Assembly (NCBI RefSeq): GCF_041053055.1
Contig: NZ_CP163443.1
Location: forward strand, 248,001 to 312,000
DNA: 64,000 bases
Direction of reading: 5' to 3'
DNA from: Streptomyces sp. R41
GTDB lineage: Bacteria; Actinomycetota; Actinomycetes; Streptomycetales; Streptomycetaceae
Position numbers and translations under genes: made by a program. The notes below the pieces were generated by a model. That model did no database searches, had not been told where the DNA came from, and worked only from the letters and a program-made list of their open reading frames with translations. This document shows positions 29,052 to 40,577 of this stretch, piece by piece; the first letter of the stretch is position 1, and the number at the start of each line of letters is the position of its first letter.

Positions 29052-30971
29052 ATGCCGACCAAACTTGTCCGGTACCTGACAGCAACAGCCGCGGTACTCA
29101 CGCTGCTGATCACGGCGCCGACCGCAGTCGCCTCCACCCCGGAGCCCGTCGCCTCCGAGGCCCCCGTCCAGACCACTCCCCCGGCGGCCGACACCTGGCA
29201 GCCTCCGTTGTCCACCCGCGGACGGTACATTGTCGATGCCCAGGGACACCGGTTCCGCCTGAAGTCGGCCAACTGGGACGGCGCGCAGGGCTCGTGGACG
29301 GGAAGCGGCAGCACCGCCGATCCCGCCAACCACCACGCCGGCCAGAACTCCTACGGCGTACCCCTCGGCCTGGACCGGGCCCCGCTGGCCGAGCTGCTGG
29401 CCGACTTCCACGAACTCGGCATCAACAGCATCCGGCTGCCGTTCTCCAACGAGATGATCCACGCGACAGCTGCCGTGCCGGACGCCGCCGTCGCGGCCAA
29501 CCCTCAACTGCGCGACAGAACGCCCCTGCAGATCTACGACGCCGTCGTGGCCGCCCTGACCGAGGACGGGTTCGCGGTCATCCTCAACAACCACACCAAC
29601 ACCTCCCGTTGGTGCTGCGGCATAGACGGCAACGAACGCTGGAACAGCAGTCAGTCCACCCAGCAGTGGGCCGACGACTGGGTGTTCATGACCCGCCGTT
29701 ACGCCGCCAACTCCCGTGTCGTAGGCGCGGATCTCTACAACGAAGTACGCCGTGACGTACTGGACGACCCCAACTGGGGCCTGGGCGATGGCCACGACTG
29801 GTACGCCGCGGCCCAACTCGCCGCGGACCGCATTCTCACCGAGGCCAACGCCGAGCTCCTCATCGTCATCGAGGGCATCAACTGGACCGGCGTACCCGTC
29901 GACGGACTGCCGCACGACCGCCCCACCCTCACGCCCGTGCGCACGCTTTCGCACACCCTCGTGGACGCTCACAAGCTGGTCTACTCCGCACACTTCTACG
30001 GTTACACCGGTCCCCGGCACAGTGGCGCCACCGGAGTCGGCGAGACCCACGATCCCCGTTACCAGGACCTGACCCGCGACCAGCTGTATCAAGTCCTCGC
30101 CGACCAGGCCTTCTTCGTCACCACGGAAGGGCAGCACTACACCGCGCCCGTGTGGGTCAGCGAGTTCGGCATCGGAGCAAATGAGACGGGTGCAGCCGCC
30201 CGCACCTGGTTCGGCAACGTCACCGACTACTTCGCCGACCACGACGCCGACTTCGCCTACTGGCCCCTGGTCGGCTGGGAGGGCCACGACGACTGGGCTC
30301 TGCTGCGCTACGACACCGCGGGGCGACGGTACGGCATCCTCGACCAGGGCGACTGGCGCGGCACCGCGTGGGATCACCTCATGACGTCTGCGACCCGCAC
30401 CGGGTACATCGCGCCGATACCGGTCTGGCGCATGCTCGCCACCGACCATGGCGACTACGTCCAGTCTCTGCGGGTGCGGGCCGGCGGCGACTGGGATCCA
30501 GGCGCCTACAAGGCCGCCTGCCCCGACGGCCTGCGGTTGATCGGCCTCAGCCACTCCGGCGGCCGTGGCCTGTGCACCGACACGTCCGGCGGCGACCTGC
30601 GCGGCGCGGGCAACGCCCAGACGGTCGTCACCGACGAACGCCACGTCCCCGCAGGCGGCGACTGGGCCGGCGGCTACACCAAACTCCAGTGCCCCGCCGG
30701 GCAGTTCCTCATCGGCTACAGCCGCCGCGGTGACCGTATGTCGGCGGCCCTGTGCGCGCCCGCCCGCACGTCATTGGGCCGCACCGGACGGACCGTCTGG
30801 TTCGACCGCTCCGACAACCGGCCTACCGATGGCGCCGGCGGCGACTTCGCCCAGGGCCATTACAAAGGCCAATGCGCGGCCGACGAGTACGCCGCCGGTA
30901 TCGCCTTCACCACCCGCGTGGGCAGCACGCCAGGCCCCTCGGCACTGTTGTGCAGCCCGCTACAACCCTGA
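29052..30971 (+). CDS. Secreted GH5 glycoside hydrolase (cellulase-like) with C-terminal repeat domain
   Basis: 639 aa from ATG 29052 (AGAGGA upstream). Signal peptide LTATAAVLTLLITAPTAVAS. GH5 catalytic domain about residues 50-455: LGINSIRLPFSNEM, acid/base Glu near 231 in GADLYNEV, nucleophile Glu near 371 in WVSEFGIG, and HFYGY. After about residue 470 come three related units of about 55 residues, each with AGGDW/AGGDF, a Y/H-K-C pattern, and a late Cys. These may bind polysaccharide. It should cut beta-glucan or mannan outside the cell. Confidence 0.87.
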   Translation: MPTKLVRYLTATAAVLTLLITAPTAVASTPEPVASEAPVQTTPPAADTWQPPLSTRGRYIVDAQGHRFRLKSANWDGAQGSWTGSGSTADPANHHAGQNSYGVPLGLDRAPLAELLADFHELGINSIRLPFSNEMIHATAAVPDAAVAANPQLRDRTPLQIYDAVVAALTEDGFAVILNNHTNTSRWCCGIDGNERWNSSQSTQQWADDWVFMTRRYAANSRVVGADLYNEVRRDVLDDPNWGLGDGHDWYAAAQLAADRILTEANAELLIVIEGINWTGVPVDGLPHDRPTLTPVRTLSHTLVDAHKLVYSAHFYGYTGPRHSGATGVGETHDPRYQDLTRDQLYQVLADQAFFVTTEGQHYTAPVWVSEFGIGANETGAAARTWFGNVTDYFADHDADFAYWPLVGWEGHDDWALLRYDTAGRRYGILDQGDWRGTAWDHLMTSATRTGYIAPIPVWRMLATDHGDYVQSLRVRAGGDWDPGAYKAACPDGLRLIGLSHSGGRGLCTDTSGGDLRGAGNAQTVVTDERHVPAGGDWAGGYTKLQCPAGQFLIGYSRRGDRMSAALCAPARTSLGRTGRTVWFDRSDNRPTDGAGGDFAQGHYKGQCAADEYAAGIAFTTRVGSTPGPSALLCSPLQP

Positions 30972-31895
30972 AGCACCTCACGGCCACAGACATACGGACG
31001 GGTAGCGACGGGAGGCTTCGGCGTGGTTGCCGGGGAGCGGGCTCCCGACGGACTCGGTGCCCCGGAAGGCCGCGCGGTCGGCTTCCCCGGCGCGGTTTGC
31101 GTCGGCAATCCGCGCCGGGCTCGTCCGCCTCTGCCAGGCATGCCTGCGCACCCCCGGCAACCCTTAGCGATCCGGCTGTCGCGCCCGACGCCACCGGACG
31201 GGTGAGGGTGGACCGACCGGTCAGACCGGCGGAGATACCGGCATCGGCCGCGCGGCACGTCCGTCCGGTTGTCGGTGAGACCTTCTCGGCGGCGCTGACG
31301 CCGGCCCGCGCTCGGTGCGCCGCACTCCTCGTCGGCTCCGGCAAACCGCGCAACGTACCCGACGGAACATTTCAGGACGTTTTACCGAATGGGCGGCACC
31401 GGCATCCAGCGCGGCAGGGGGCACACGGCCAGGCTGTCGGAGCTCCTGTACCGGCGCTCCGCCACCTCCGCCGGGAATGGTTGCACCCGCTCATGGTGAC
31501 ATCCATCACGTCGGCCTCCCGCATCAACGCGGTTCGGTAGTACATGGCGCCCGGGCGACATGTAGAGACTTGCCGTCCGGAAACAGACATACGGCGCACA
31601 TGATCCGATGGCATGCGTCCCACTCGGTTCCTTCGTGCCGCCCTCCGGGCATATGGGGCCTCCTGACGGAGCGCCAGGTCCTGCCACGCTCCGGTGAGCC
31701 GGGGCTGCACACCTGTGCGCCCGATTCAAGCGCGATCGAGTACTACGAGGCCGGGTAGTAGTGCCGGTCATTGCCGGTCACTCACTCAGGTTTTAACAAT
31801 GACGGCCCCAGACGGCGTCACCGCAGCTCAGGCACCGCGTCCGTGCAGAGCCGAGCCCACCGGAGACGCACCCGCGACGACGGAGCGAGGTCCGC
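30972..31895. other. Intergenic region, no gene recognised
   Basis: About 920 bases between two secreted-protein genes. Frames on both strands (for example minus 31372-31771) are rich in Arg/Ser/Pro and lack family patterns. It must contain the promoter of the CAP-domain gene. Confidence 0.45.
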
Positions 31896-32633
31896 ATGAG
31901 CAAGCACCGCAGGAAGACGCGCCACAGGCAGATAGCCATCGCTGCCGTCGCACTCAGCGCGCTGGCGATACCGACCGCCGCCATGGCCTGTATGAACGAT
32001 CCGGGCAGCGAGAACGCCGAGTCCTACGGTCACTGGAGGCACTGGAAGAACGCGTCCCTGCAGGAACGGTGGAGGGGCGGCGCGTGGACCGCGCAGCCCT
32101 CGGCACCGGCTTCGCACGCAGCCACCGCGCCGGCTTCGCACGGAGCCACCGCGCCGGCTTCGAAGGCACCCACCGCACCCGCCTCAACGGCACCCGCCGC
32201 ACCCAAGCCGCCCGCCACCGCATCCCCGAGCGCCCCCAGCACGGCGGCCCCGGCATCCAGCGCCGTGGCTCGCGTCGTGGCTCTGGTCAACAGCGAGCGC
32301 AGCAAGGCCGGATGCTCCCCCGTGACCCTGAACGCGAAGCTTTCGAAGGCCGCCCAGGATCACAGCGCGGACATGGCGCGCCACAAGAACATGTCCCACA
32401 CGGGCTCCGACGGTTCGGACCCTGGCGAACGGATCACGCGTGCCGGCTACGCCTGGAGTGCCTACGGCGAGAACGTCGCGTACGGATACTCCACCCCCGA
32501 GCAGGTCATGGCGGCCTGGATGTCCAGCCCCGGCCACAAGCACAACATCCTGACCTGCGACTTCAAGGAGATCGGCGTCGGCCTCGCGCAGCCCGGCGAC
32601 TACTGGACGCAGGACTTCGGCACGGCCCGCTGA
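31896..32633 (+). CDS. Secreted CAP-domain (SCP/PR1-like) protein
   Basis: 245 aa. Signal peptide IAIAAVALSALAIPTAAMA. A Pro/Ala/Ser/Thr-rich linker with repeated APASH/APAST units (about residues 70-125) leads to a CAP domain: VALVNSERSKAGCSPVTLNA, QDHSADMARHKNMSHTGSDG, YGENVAYG and SSPGHKHNILTCDFKEIGVG. The conserved His and Glu of CAP proteins are present. Exported; function of bacterial CAP proteins is mostly unknown. GGAGCGAGG precedes the start. A bidirectional terminator follows. Confidence 0.86.
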   Translation: MSKHRRKTRHRQIAIAAVALSALAIPTAAMACMNDPGSENAESYGHWRHWKNASLQERWRGGAWTAQPSAPASHAATAPASHGATAPASKAPTAPASTAPAAPKPPATASPSAPSTAAPASSAVARVVALVNSERSKAGCSPVTLNAKLSKAAQDHSADMARHKNMSHTGSDGSDPGERITRAGYAWSAYGENVAYGYSTPEQVMAAWMSSPGHKHNILTCDFKEIGVGLAQPGDYWTQDFGTAR

Positions 32634-32670
32634 CCGCTCGCGCCGACCTCCGCACCCATCGCGACGTTCG

Positions 32671-32708
32671 TTGCCCCCGCCCCGGGATCAGTCCCGGGGC
32701 GCGGGCAA
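32671..32708. terminator. Long hairpin between convergent genes
   Basis: TTGCCC-C-CGCCCCGGGA, loop TCAG, then TCCCGGGGCG-C-GGGCAA: a 16-bp stem with one C-C mismatch. It serves the CAP gene on the plus strand and the SDR gene on the minus strand. Confidence 0.75.
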
Positions 32709-32798
32709 AGGAGATCGCCTACAGAAGCGGGACCAGCTGGGCCCGGAGACCCTGTGTCCGCATTCGACTGCCGTCCCCGAGATGCTCCTGCCTGGTAG

Positions 32799-33560
32799 TC
32801 AGTGCGCGACGAGCTGCTGGCCGCCGTCAATGTCGTACGTTGCGCCGGTGAGCGCGTCGTTGCACATGATGTGTACGGCCAGCGCGGCAACGTCGGCGGG
32901 GCCGACGACCCGTCGGATGGGAAGCGTGGCGCGCAGCTCCTCGCGCCGTGCCTCGAGCTGATCGCCCAGGAGCGAGGCCGACAGGGGCGTGTCGACGAAT
33001 CCGGCAGCGATGAGATTCACGCGGATCGGCGCCAGTTCGAGCGCCAGGTTCGCGATGAGGGCGGGCAGGGCCGCGGTCATGGCGGACACCACGGTCATGC
33101 CGACACCGTGGTGCCGACCGCCGGTGCCGCCCATGAACAGCAGCGTGCCCCCGGCTCGGACCTTGTCACGGCTGTAGAGGGCGACCCCGAGTGTCGTGGC
33201 GAGGCGCTCGTCGAATTCACGGCGCGCGGCTGCGAGGTCCATGCCTGCCAAGGGCATGTAGGAGGGGCTGCCGGCTGTGACCATCACATGGTCGACCGGC
33301 CCGGACAGATCCTCGAAGAACTGCTTGAGGCGGTCGGTGTCGGTGGCGTCGAACGCCGCTGTGCTCACCGGGTCGAGCTCGCGCGCAGCCTGCTGCAGCC
33401 GTTCCGGGTTCCGGCCGACCAGCACGACCTGGCCACCGCCTGCGCGTACCTGGCGGGCGGTTTCCAGTCCGATACCCGCGCTGGCCCCGATCACCACCAC
33501 GGTCTGGTCGGCGAGGTCGGGCCGGCGGTGAGTGCCGGGAGCGCCGGCTGCGGCCGTCAT
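32799..33560 (-). CDS. SDR-fold protein lacking the YxxxK active site
   Basis: 253 aa. Cofactor motif VIGASAGIG near residue 23 and VLVGRNPERL fit an NADP-binding SDR. Where YxxxK is expected the sequence is TVVSAMTAALPALIANLALE, with no Tyr or Lys. The end TYDIDGGQQLV is normal. It may bind NADP without ordinary dehydrogenase activity, or belong to a divergent subfamily. Monocistronic and 260 bases downstream of phosphoglucomutase. Confidence 0.82.
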   Translation of the reverse strand: MTAAAGAPGTHRRPDLADQTVVVIGASAGIGLETARQVRAGGGQVVLVGRNPERLQQAARELDPVSTAAFDATDTDRLKQFFEDLSGPVDHVMVTAGSPSYMPLAGMDLAAARREFDERLATTLGVALYSRDKVRAGGTLLFMGGTGGRHHGVGMTVVSAMTAALPALIANLALELAPIRVNLIAAGFVDTPLSASLLGDQLEARREELRATLPIRRVVGPADVAALAVHIMCNDALTGATYDIDGGQQLVAH

Positions 33561-33821
33561 GGCGAAACGCCGCCACCGAAGACCGTCACACCACCGTCGT
33601 CACTCAGCGCGCTGCCCGTCATCCGAACCTCCGGGTATCAGTCTCTGGTCCCAGTGTCGCCCTTCGGGCCGCTGATCGCCTGTCTGCCGGCCCAGCTGCC
33701 TGCACTTCTGCCCACGGGCGCGACGGCAACCGCAGGATCGGCCGGCGCGGACAAGGAGCCGCCAGGAGCGGTGGCACCATCGGCACGGCGGGCCGGCCGC
33801 AGTCGCGGAGCGGACCCGGGT

Positions 33822-35462
<1,641 letters not shown>

Positions 35463-35679
35463 GTGCCCGCTCCTCCACATCTGTTGACCGTCCCTTGCGG
35501 TCTCATCTTTCCTTGTCACGGCCGCAGTCCGCGAGTGCCCCACCGGGCAAACCCTGGGATCGGGGCGGGTGTGTCTTCACCTGGGTCTTCCAGGAACCCT
35601 CATCGGGCACTGCGCATCCCTGGTGACCGGAGAAGGGGCGGGGCGTCCGGACGGGCCGTCAGACGCTCCTGTTCCGGCC

Positions 35680-37017
35680 TTACGGTGTGACGGCGGCGAC
35701 AGCCTCGCTTCCGCCGCCCAGGGCAGCGGACCCGGAGCGGGGCGGAAGGGAGTAAGAGCCGCTGCCGCGGCCGGTATTGGACGCCGGTTCGGGAAGGGGC
35801 GCTTCGGGAGCCGCCGGTTCGAGCAGGGACGGTTTGCGGAGCAGGAGCAGCGCCGCGTCGTCGTGGAGCCGGCCGCCCACATGCGCCAGTAGTTCGTCGT
35901 GGAGCGCGGTGAGGGTGCGCGACGGCTCGTCGGACACGTGGCGTGCCAGACCTTCGGCGAGCGGGTAGAACTCACGACTGTGGTTGCGGGCCTCGGTGAC
36001 CCCGTCGGTGTAGAGGAGCAGTTGATCCCCGTCGGCGAAGGGCAGCACCTGCAGGCTGGGAGTCTCGCCCGTGAGGGCGCGGAGCCCGAGGGGTGGGGCC
36101 GGATGGGTGGGCTCTACCGCCACGACGGCCCCGGATTCGCGGACCAGCAGCGGAGGCGCGTGTCCGCAGTTGACCACTTCCAGATGCCCTGCCTTCGGGT
36201 ATCCGGCGACGACGGCGGTGACGAAGTCGTCAAAGCCGAGGTTGCGCGCCAGACTGCGCTCGATCCTGTCGACGACGTCGAGGATGTCGGGTTCGTCGTA
36301 GGCGGCCTCGCGGAAGATACCGAGCACAAGTGCGGCGGTCGACACGGCCGGCAGCCCCTTGCCGCGCACATCGCCGACGATCAGCCTGACCCCGTACGGG
36401 GTGGGCACCAGTGCGTAGAGATCCCCGCCGATACGGGCCTCCGCCGCTGCGGCGCTGTAGCGGACGGCCACCCGGAACGGGCCGACGGTCGCCGGTATCG
36501 GCTTGAGAAGCGCGTGCTGGGCGGCCTCCGCGACCGAGCGGACGGCCGCGAGCACTCGTTCACGACGCCCGCGCAGCACGCTGGCCAGGCCACTCGCCAG
36601 AGTCACGGCCACCACGGCGGACAGTACGGCCGCCAGCTCGCGGCCCGGAGCACCGTCCAGCGCTCCGAGCATCGCGCCCAGCGTCACGGCGAGGAGACCG
36701 ACACTGAGGACTCCGCGCGGCCCGCAGGTGGTGGCGGCCAGGGCGGGCCCGGCCGCGAGCAGTGGCAGCCAGATCATCCCTGCTCCGCCGACGAGGTCGA
36801 CGAGCGCGATGGCGGAGACGATCAGCACGGGCAGCACCGGCGTACCGGTGGCCAGCTGTGCTGCGACGCGTCTCCGGGCCGACGCCCCGGGACTGGCCAC
36901 TGGGTTCCTGCACAGCCGTATCAGCCGGTGGTCGCCGCCATGGTCTCGGGCCTGACTCATGTTCTGTCTGCAGTCCTCACCTGGGCGCGGGGCGCATTCC
37001 TGAAATGCCTGTTTCAT
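35680..37017 (-). CDS. Membrane PP2C (SpoIIE-type) phosphatase
   Basis: 445 aa. Four or five membrane segments in about residues 55-145 (VLPVLIVSAIALVDLVGGAG onwards), then a PP2C domain: AEARIGGDLYALVPTPYGVR, VGDVRGKGLPAVSTAALVLG, CGHAPPLLV, LLLYTDGVTEARN and LHDDAALLLLRK. C-terminal 45 residues are Gly/Ser/Pro-rich. It should dephosphorylate a serine on an anti-sigma antagonist in response to a membrane signal. Start ATG 37017 is uncertain; ATG 36960 also fits. A close relative is encoded divergently at 38353. Confidence 0.84.
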   Translation of the reverse strand: MKQAFQECAPRPGEDCRQNMSQARDHGGDHRLIRLCRNPVASPGASARRRVAAQLATGTPVLPVLIVSAIALVDLVGGAGMIWLPLLAAGPALAATTCGPRGVLSVGLLAVTLGAMLGALDGAPGRELAAVLSAVVAVTLASGLASVLRGRRERVLAAVRSVAEAAQHALLKPIPATVGPFRVAVRYSAAAAEARIGGDLYALVPTPYGVRLIVGDVRGKGLPAVSTAALVLGIFREAAYDEPDILDVVDRIERSLARNLGFDDFVTAVVAGYPKAGHLEVVNCGHAPPLLVRESGAVVAVEPTHPAPPLGLRALTGETPSLQVLPFADGDQLLLYTDGVTEARNHSREFYPLAEGLARHVSDEPSRTLTALHDELLAHVGGRLHDDAALLLLRKPSLLEPAAPEAPLPEPASNTGRGSGSYSLPPRSGSAALGGGSEAVAAVTP

Positions 37018-37059
37018 CCAGGAAACGGCCTTCGCTCGGGCGCCACAAGGACAGGATTT

Positions 37060-37818
37060 TCAGATAGTGAGCGACAGGCTCCTGGTCACACGACTCGCGG
37101 TCGGGAGCAGCCGCGCCCGGATCTCCTCAAGTCGGGAAAGCCGGTCCGCCGGAAGTGAGACGCCGAGCGAGCCGAGCGTGTCCCCGCTGTAGACGGGCAC
37201 GGCGACGCAGACCGTGCCGAGGGCGTACTCTTCCAGGTCCGTGACGGCCGGGGCCATGGGTGAGGAGTCGAGTCGCCGGAGCAGTTCCGGAAGGCTGGTG
37301 ATGGTCCGTGGCGTGAGGTCGGCGAGGTCGTGCCGGGAGAGGTAGTCCTTGCGGGAGTCCTCGTCCAGCTCGCGCAGCACGGACTTGCCCAGCGCGGTGG
37401 CGTGCCCCGCGTCCTCCATTCCCACCCAGAGGTCGACCCGGGGCGCCCGGGGACCGTCGACGATCTCGGCCACCCGGATCTCGCCCTCCTCGTAGAAGGT
37501 GAGGTAGGCGGCCGTCGCAAGCTGGTCCCGCAGCGCGGCGAGCGTGGGACGGACCCGGCTGAGCAGCGCCTGCCTGCTGCTCGTGGTGCGCAGCCCCTGC
37601 AGCTTGTCGCCCAGGATGAACCCGCCGTCGTCCAGCTTCCGTACGTATCCGTCGTGCACCAGCGTCCGCAGCAGGTGATACGCGGTGGCCAGGGGCAGGT
37701 CCGTCTCACGTGCCAGCTGCTTGGCCGGCGCGCCGTTCTCGTGGGTGCTCACCGCTTCCAGCAAGCGGAAGGCCCGCTGCACGGAAGTGATGAGCGTCGG
37801 GCCGTCGTGAGCACCCAT
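37060..37818 (-). CDS. IclR-family transcriptional regulator
   Basis: 252 aa from ATG 37818 (MGAHDGPTLITSVQRAFRLL). Winged HTH LARETDLPLATAYHLLRTLV in about residues 28-50; IclR effector domain from about 75, with VGMEDAGHATALGKSVL and VAVPVYSGDTLGSLGVSLP. It is a regulator of catabolic or signalling genes by a small effector. The PP2C gene downstream begins 42 bases after its stop on the same strand and may share its transcript. Confidence 0.88.
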   Translation of the reverse strand: MGAHDGPTLITSVQRAFRLLEAVSTHENGAPAKQLARETDLPLATAYHLLRTLVHDGYVRKLDDGGFILGDKLQGLRTTSSRQALLSRVRPTLAALRDQLATAAYLTFYEEGEIRVAEIVDGPRAPRVDLWVGMEDAGHATALGKSVLRELDEDSRKDYLSRHDLADLTPRTITSLPELLRRLDSSPMAPAVTDLEEYALGTVCVAVPVYSGDTLGSLGVSLPADRLSRLEEIRARLLPTASRVTRSLSLTI

Positions 37819-38352
37819 ACGACCAGCGTGCCCCGGGCACGCGCCGCAAGCAAGGCGCGCACGGTCCCGCGCGACCCCGCACACTGGAGCCCGCGCCCGG
37901 AACGGAGGGCCGGGACGGGTGATAGGCGTGCGAGGCTTCGACGGTCGGCGAACACGGCCGGAGTCGTGGACCGGCCCCGTACCTCCCCGGGGGCGGGTAC
38001 GGCGCCGGTCCTGTTTCTACTGGTGAGCCGTGTGGCAGCATCCGGCGGTACCGAGGCGCCGCCAGATCTGGCCGGCGCCGGCGGCGAGGAGCCCGGCGGC
38101 CCGTGCGGACGGGCAGCCACGGGTTCCAGGCCGGGCAGATCATCAGGTGGTCCCCCTGACATGCCGCCGGGTGGAGCAATGCCCCGTACGCCGTGCCGGG
38201 GCCCAGCAGGCTGGTCCTCTTGCCGAGATCCGTGCCAGGAGTCCCGTGTGTGCAGGCTGCGTCAATCGAGCCGTCAGGTGCGTCGTCCGCTCGTAGGCCC
38301 CGCCCCGGGACACCTCGCCGGTTCGACGGCATCCGGGCGCAGGAGGGGGGCA
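37819..38352. other. Intergenic region between IclR and PP2C genes
   Basis: Divergent promoter region of over 500 bases. A hairpin CCGTACC/GGTACGG (37977-37983 with 37996-38002), with outer CCGGC/GCCGG arms, is the main structure. No gene recognised. Confidence 0.5.
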
Positions 38353-39528
38353 GTGAGGTGGCCGGGCCGCGCCGCGGAAGCAGGTCACCGTGAGTCGCGG
38401 CCGGGCGGTGGCGGTGAGGCCTTGCCGGCACCACCGGCGTGGATGCGCTGGATGCCCGTTCTCTACGTCGCGGCCGTCCTGCTGATCGAGCCCCTCACGC
38501 CCGTGCAATGGCCGGTGAGCTTCCTGCTGATCGCCCTGCCGCTGGTGGCCGCCTTCGCCCACGGACCCGCGGTCGTCGCGGGCGTCACCGCGTTCGCCAT
38601 CGCCTTCGAGGGCGTCCTGGCAGGCACCCCGTGCTGCGCGGGCCGTTCCGTCGGTTACCTGTGGGACCGCCACTACGTGGCCGCCTACTTCTGCACCGCT
38701 CTCGTCGGCACCCTGGGAACCTTCCTCGCCACCCACCGCACACGACGCGAACGGACCCTCGCCACGGTGCGCTTCGTGGCCGACACCGCCCAGCGCGTCC
38801 TGCTGCGGCCGCTCCCCCACCGGATCGGCAACATCCTGGTGGAGAGCTTCTACCTTTCCGCCGCCGCGGAGGCGCGCATCGGTGGCGACCTCTACGAGGC
38901 CGTGCCCACCACGCACGGGGTACGCCTGCTGATCGGCGACGTCCGCGGCAAGGGCCTGCTCGCAGTGGAAACCGCCGCGACCCTGCTCGGCGCGTTCCGC
39001 GAAGCCGCTCACGACGAACCCGACCTCGCCGAGCTGGCGGGCCGGGTGGAGACCAGCATGGGTCGCAGGGCCGCCCAGCTCCCCGGGAGCGACATGAGCG
39101 AGCGTTTTGTGACCGCCGTCTTCGCCGAGATCGTCGCCCAGGACCACATCGTCCGTATCGTCAACTGCGGTCATCCACCGCCCTTGCTCATCCGTCCGGA
39201 CGGAGTGAGTGAGCTGGAGACGTCCCGGTCCGCTCCGCCCCTCAACCTCGGCATGCTCGTCGGGGAGCCGTACCACGTCGACGAACACGCCTTCTGCCCC
39301 GGCGACCAGCTGCTCCTCTACACCGACGGCATCACGGAAACCCGCGACCCGGCCGGCACCTTCTACCCCCTCATCCAGCGCGTCCGCTCCTGGGGCCCGC
39401 TCCCGCCGCGACAACTCCTGGACCGCCTCCATCACGATCTCCTCGCCTACAGCGAAAACAACCTGCACGACGACACCGCCGCTCTCACGGCCTGCCTCCT
39501 GCCCGATGGGGCACCACCGCTGACCTAA
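38353..39528 (+). CDS. Membrane PP2C (SpoIIE-type) phosphatase
   Basis: 391 aa from GTG 38353 with AGGAGGGG seven bases ahead; the open frame runs far upstream without coding character. Three or four membrane segments (VLYVAAVLLIEPLTPVQW onwards to about residue 130), then PP2C: AEARIGGDLYEAVPTTHGVR, IGDVRGKGLLAVETAATLLG, CGHPPPLLI, LLLYTDGITETRD and LHDDTAALTACLL. Clearly paralogous to the gene at 35680-37017. Its last four bases overlap the 3' end of the kinase gene on the other strand. Confidence 0.86.
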   Translation: MRWPGRAAEAGHRESRPGGGGEALPAPPAWMRWMPVLYVAAVLLIEPLTPVQWPVSFLLIALPLVAAFAHGPAVVAGVTAFAIAFEGVLAGTPCCAGRSVGYLWDRHYVAAYFCTALVGTLGTFLATHRTRRERTLATVRFVADTAQRVLLRPLPHRIGNILVESFYLSAAAEARIGGDLYEAVPTTHGVRLLIGDVRGKGLLAVETAATLLGAFREAAHDEPDLAELAGRVETSMGRRAAQLPGSDMSERFVTAVFAEIVAQDHIVRIVNCGHPPPLLIRPDGVSELETSRSAPPLNLGMLVGEPYHVDEHAFCPGDQLLLYTDGITETRDPAGTFYPLIQRVRSWGPLPPRQLLDRLHHDLLAYSENNLHDDTAALTACLLPDGAPPLT

Positions 39529-40538
39529 CCGGGCAAGCGTCCGAAGACCGGCCGCGCCCAGACCGGCGGATCCGGAGCCCGCCCCGGCTGCCGCACGCCC
39601 GAAACACCGCGGGACCCCGCCTGCACGGGCGCATACGCTCCCTTGTCGGCTCCGCCCGCGGCAGCCCGCAATGCCGCCACGAACTCCAGACAGGAGTCGT
39701 AACGGTCCTCGGGAACCTTCTCCAAAGCCTTGGCCAGAACGCCGTCCAACGCCGGCGCGATCCCCTGCCGCTTCTCACTCAGGGCAGGGGGCTGATCGTA
39801 TTGATGCGCCCACAGCAGCGCTATGTCCTCATCCCGCTGGAAAGGCGGACCGCCTGCAAGGGTTTCGTAGACGACGCAGGCGAGGCTGTAGAGATCACAT
39901 CTGCCATCCACCGGTCGGCCCGAAATCTGCTCCGGCGCCACATAGTCCAGGGTGCCGACGAACTCGCCCACGGTCGTGAACCCGGTCAACGACAAGGACT
40001 TCTTGGTGAGACCGAAATCCGTGAGATAAACATGCTCAGGATGATCGCTGTCAGTCCCCTGAGCAACAAGAATATTGCCCGGCTTGACATCGCGGTGCAC
40101 CAAATCATGCTCATGAGCCGCATCAAGCGCCGACGCCACCTGAGCGGCAATACGCAGCGCGGTTTCCACCGTCAACGGACCGTCCCGGTCGAGCAGAGCC
40201 CGCAGGTCCAGCCCCGACACATACCGCATGGCGATATACAGCACACCATCCATCTCACCGGCCTCAAAGATCGGCACAATATGAGGATGGTCAATCGCGG
40301 CGGCCACACGTGACTCGTGCGTAAAGCGGCGCCGGAACGTGTCATTGCGCGCCATCTCGGGCGCAAGCAATTTCAACGCAACCGTACGCTCCAGGCGCAA
40401 ATCCTTCGCACAATATACAACGGCCATACCCCCACGGCCGATCTCACGCTCCACGCGGTAACCCGCGATCTGCGCCCCGATCAGCCCCGATGGCCGACCC
40501 GAATACTGACTCGCCCCATCCGGCGCGGAATCCATCAC
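39525..40538 (-). CDS. Cytoplasmic Ser/Thr protein kinase
   Basis: 337 aa. Hanks-type kinase: GRGGMA (residues 34-39), catalytic Lys56 in ALKLL, HRDVKPGN (148-155), DFG (174-176), then APEQISG. The C-terminal tail after about residue 290 is short and lacks a membrane helix or PASTA repeats. It phosphorylates proteins on Ser/Thr. It ends tail-to-tail with a PP2C phosphatase gene, so a kinase/phosphatase pair is plausible. Start ATG 40538 or 40535. Confidence 0.88.
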   Translation of the reverse strand: MMDSAPDGASQYSGRPSGLIGAQIAGYRVEREIGRGGMAVVYCAKDLRLERTVALKLLAPEMARNDTFRRRFTHESRVAAAIDHPHIVPIFEAGEMDGVLYIAMRYVSGLDLRALLDRDGPLTVETALRIAAQVASALDAAHEHDLVHRDVKPGNILVAQGTDSDHPEHVYLTDFGLTKKSLSLTGFTTVGEFVGTLDYVAPEQISGRPVDGRCDLYSLACVVYETLAGGPPFQRDEDIALLWAHQYDQPPALSEKRQGIAPALDGVLAKALEKVPEDRYDSCLEFVAALRAAAGGADKGAYAPVQAGSRGVSGVRQPGRAPDPPVWARPVFGRLPG

Positions 40539-40577
40539 ACATCACCCCCACTCCACCGTGCGAGAGCGCGGAACTCG

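Noticed and set aside
28731..30644. 637-codon minus-strand frame opposite the GH5 gene
   Set aside because: Shadow of the glycoside hydrolase gene; Gly/Val/Arg repeats without domain pattern, while the plus strand has signal peptide and catalytic motifs.
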